64,000 bases of DNA from Flavobacterium sp. YO12 (lineage in GTDB: Bacteria; Bacteroidota; Bacteroidia; Flavobacteriales; Flavobacteriaceae), in assembly GCF_004119495.1 (NCBI RefSeq), contig NZ_NRQU01000008.1, positions 1 through 64,000 of the forward strand. The letters are read 5' to 3'. The position numbers and the translations under genes are program-made. Below the pieces are notes generated by a model. That model saw only the letters and a program-made list of their open reading frames with translations, did no database searches and was not told the origin of the DNA. Below are positions 62,528-64,000 of this stretch, piece by piece; position 1 is the stretch's first letter; each line of letters begins with the position of its first letter.

Positions 62528-64000
62528 ATGAAAGTATTAAAATTTGGAGGTAAATCATTATCAAACGGAGAAGGACTTAATAAAGTTGTTTCAATCATTT
62601 CTGATAAAGTAAGTCAAGGCGAAAATATTGCTGTAGTGGTATCAGCTCGTGGAAACGCAACAGACGAGTTAGAATTTATTTTAAGCATCGCTGCCAAAAA
62701 CGGAAGCTATAAAGAACTATTAGAGAATTTTAAGAAATATCAAATATCAGATTATCCGCAAGTAGATTTATCTGAAGAATTTAATGTTTTGGATAAGCTT
62801 TTTGAAGGTGTAAGCTTAATTGGAGATTACAGCAAAAAAATTAAAGATCAAATTTTGTCTAAAGGAGAATTGCTTTCGGCTAAATTATTGACGGCTATTT
62901 TGCTTGAAAAAGGAATTCCTGCCAACTTCGTTGATACAAGAGATTTGCTTAAAACCGATTCGAAATTTGGAGATGCTCAGCCTTTAGAGCAGCTTTCAAA
63001 GAAAAATGTGATTAATTATTTCAAAGAACATAATGGTTCAACTGTTAATATTGTAACAGGTTTCATAGGTTCAAACAACAATAACGACACAACAACTCTA
63101 GGAAGAAACGGAAGCAATTACACCGCTTCGTTAATTGCAAACTATCTAAATGCCGAGGAACTTCAAAATTTCACGCACGTAGACGGTATTTACACTGCAA
63201 ATCCAGATTTAGTTGCCGATGCTAAGAAAATAGAATATTTATCGTTTAACGAAGCAAATGAGCTGGCAAATTTTGGAGCCACTATTCTGCATGCCAAAAC
63301 AATTATTCCATTATTAGAAAAAAATATTCCGCTTCGTATTTTAAATACATTCAACCACGAAAATCGCGGTACATTAATTACTTCGGATTCTGCCAAAGAA
63401 GGAATTAAAACACTTTCTGTTTTAGAAAACGTTTCGTTAGTAAATCTTGAAGGACGAGGATTGCTTGGAAAATCTGGAGTTGATGCCAGAATTTTTAAAG
63501 TAATGGGCGATCATAATATAAGCGTCAGTATTATTTCGCAAGGTTCTTCAGAAAGAGGAATTGGACTTGTTGTTGCTACTGATAAAGCGACAACAGCTGT
63601 AGTTGAATTAGAAAAAGAATTCGAAAACGACTTTTATTCAAAAGATGTAAATCAGATTACAGTAACAGATAATGTTTCGGTAATTTCGATTATTGGGCAG
63701 GACTTAAGTACTTTTCACAAACCTTACACTGCTTTAATAAAAAACAAAATAGTTCCAATATTATTCAACAATACCGTTACAGGTAAAAACGTAAGTTTGG
63801 TTGTCAAAAAATCAGAACTTAATAAAGCGTTGAACGTAATTCATGGTGAGATTTTTGGAGTTTCCAAAAAAATCAATATTGCTATTATCGGTCACGGTTT
63901 AGTAGGAGGAACTTTAATTAATCAGATTTTAGAATCAGCATCAGCAATCGAAAAACGCAAAGATGTTAAATTGAATGTTTTTGCAATTGCAAATTCTAAA
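62528..64000 (+). CDS. thrA: Bifunctional aspartokinase/homoserine dehydrogenase (partial)
   Basis: The open frame runs off the window end after 491 codons. Residues 1-290 form the aspartokinase domain (MKVLKFGGKSLSN, VVSARGNATDELE, GFIGSNNNNDTTTLGRNGSNYTASL, VDGIYTANPDL, NFGATILHAKTI). Two ACT-like domains follow (about 300-450, with GRGLLGKSGVDARIFKVMGDHNISVSIISQGSSE). A homoserine dehydrogenase Rossmann start is seen (INIAIIGHGLVGGTLINQILE, about 458). It starts 1 nt after metX and shares its riboswitch. Confidence 0.93.
   Translation, partial: MKVLKFGGKSLSNGEGLNKVVSIISDKVSQGENIAVVVSARGNATDELEFILSIAAKNGSYKELLENFKKYQISDYPQVDLSEEFNVLDKLFEGVSLIGDYSKKIKDQILSKGELLSAKLLTAILLEKGIPANFVDTRDLLKTDSKFGDAQPLEQLSKKNVINYFKEHNGSTVNIVTGFIGSNNNNDTTTLGRNGSNYTASLIANYLNAEELQNFTHVDGIYTANPDLVADAKKIEYLSFNEANELANFGATILHAKTIIPLLEKNIPLRILNTFNHENRGTLITSDSAKEGIKTLSVLENVSLVNLEGRGLLGKSGVDARIFKVMGDHNISVSIISQGSSERGIGLVVATDKATTAVVELEKEFENDFYSKDVNQITVTDNVSVISIIGQDLSTFHKPYTALIKNKIVPILFNNTVTGKNVSLVVKKSELNKALNVIHGEIFGVSKKINIAIIGHGLVGGTLINQILESASAIEKRKDVKLNVFAIANSK

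Noticed and set aside
1..64000. tRNA and rRNA genes
   Set aside because: Scanning the gaps by eye showed no cloverleaf with GGTTCGAATCC-type T arms and no rRNA-like segment.

Overview
The window looks like chromosomal DNA of a Flavobacterium (Bacteroidota), close to the F. johnsoniae type. The evidence is low GC, scarce Shine-Dalgarno sequences, TAnnTTTG-type -7 promoter elements with an upstream TTG about 20 nt away, and lineage-typical genes: PorT of the type IX secretion system, exosortase XrtF with its partner, GLPGLI proteins, a TamL-type lipoprotein, DUF5686 and many TonB-dependent receptors. I see no rRNA, tRNA, CRISPR array, prophage or insertion sequence. Most genes are housekeeping.

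Layout. 1-7.5 kb (minus strand): a LytTR response regulator with a TPR sensor kinase, a hypothetical protein, pnp and rpsO, a MORN/TonB protein and a GAF-type methionine sulfoxide reductase. 7.6-12.3 kb (plus): xrtF and its partner, a metal cluster (HYC_CC_PP protein, TonB receptor, HMA protein) and a DedA protein. 12.4-12.5 kb: a nested inverted repeat. 12.7-20 kb (minus): the elongasome operon rodA-mrdA-mreD-mreC-mreB behind purH. 20-30 kb: an ABC permease, accD, fbaA, a TamL-like assembly factor, an rRNA methylase, porT, menaquinone methyltransferase, a 573-nt gene-free gap that may encode an ncRNA, and dihydrofolate reductase. 30-36 kb: thyA, a bifunctional nuclease, etfA/etfB, GLPGLI and the pyruvate dehydrogenase E1 beta subunit. 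36-52 kb: DUF5686, a base-excision glycosylase, soluble and membrane pyrophosphatases side by side, a deoxynucleoside kinase, a GLPGLI/TonB-receptor pair and an M28 peptidase.

52.5-64 kb is a methionine/cysteine regulon and the most interesting part: metK, a TonB receptor, O-acetylhomoserine sulfhydrylase (metY), a free-standing homoserine dehydrogenase, homoserine acetyltransferase (metX) and a fused aspartokinase/homoserine dehydrogenase that runs off the window end. Three short ORFs containing Met and Cys codons, one of them extremely rich in both, each precede an intrinsic terminator. In each case a leader segment can pair with the 5' arm of that terminator, which is the layout of ribosome-mediated transcription attenuation. 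Two of these attenuators sit directly in front of two paralogous 60-64 residue proteins sharing a SLLFxMY...LFI tail, which I do not recognise. A SAM-I (S-box) riboswitch precedes metX, and metK has its own long leader with a short ORF. Methionine supply in this organism thus seems to be sensed both as SAM by a riboswitch and as charged Met/Cys tRNA by leader peptides.

Gene-free stretches also carry heptamer-phased repeat tracts at several gene boundaries and several inverted-repeat elements of 90-140 bp.
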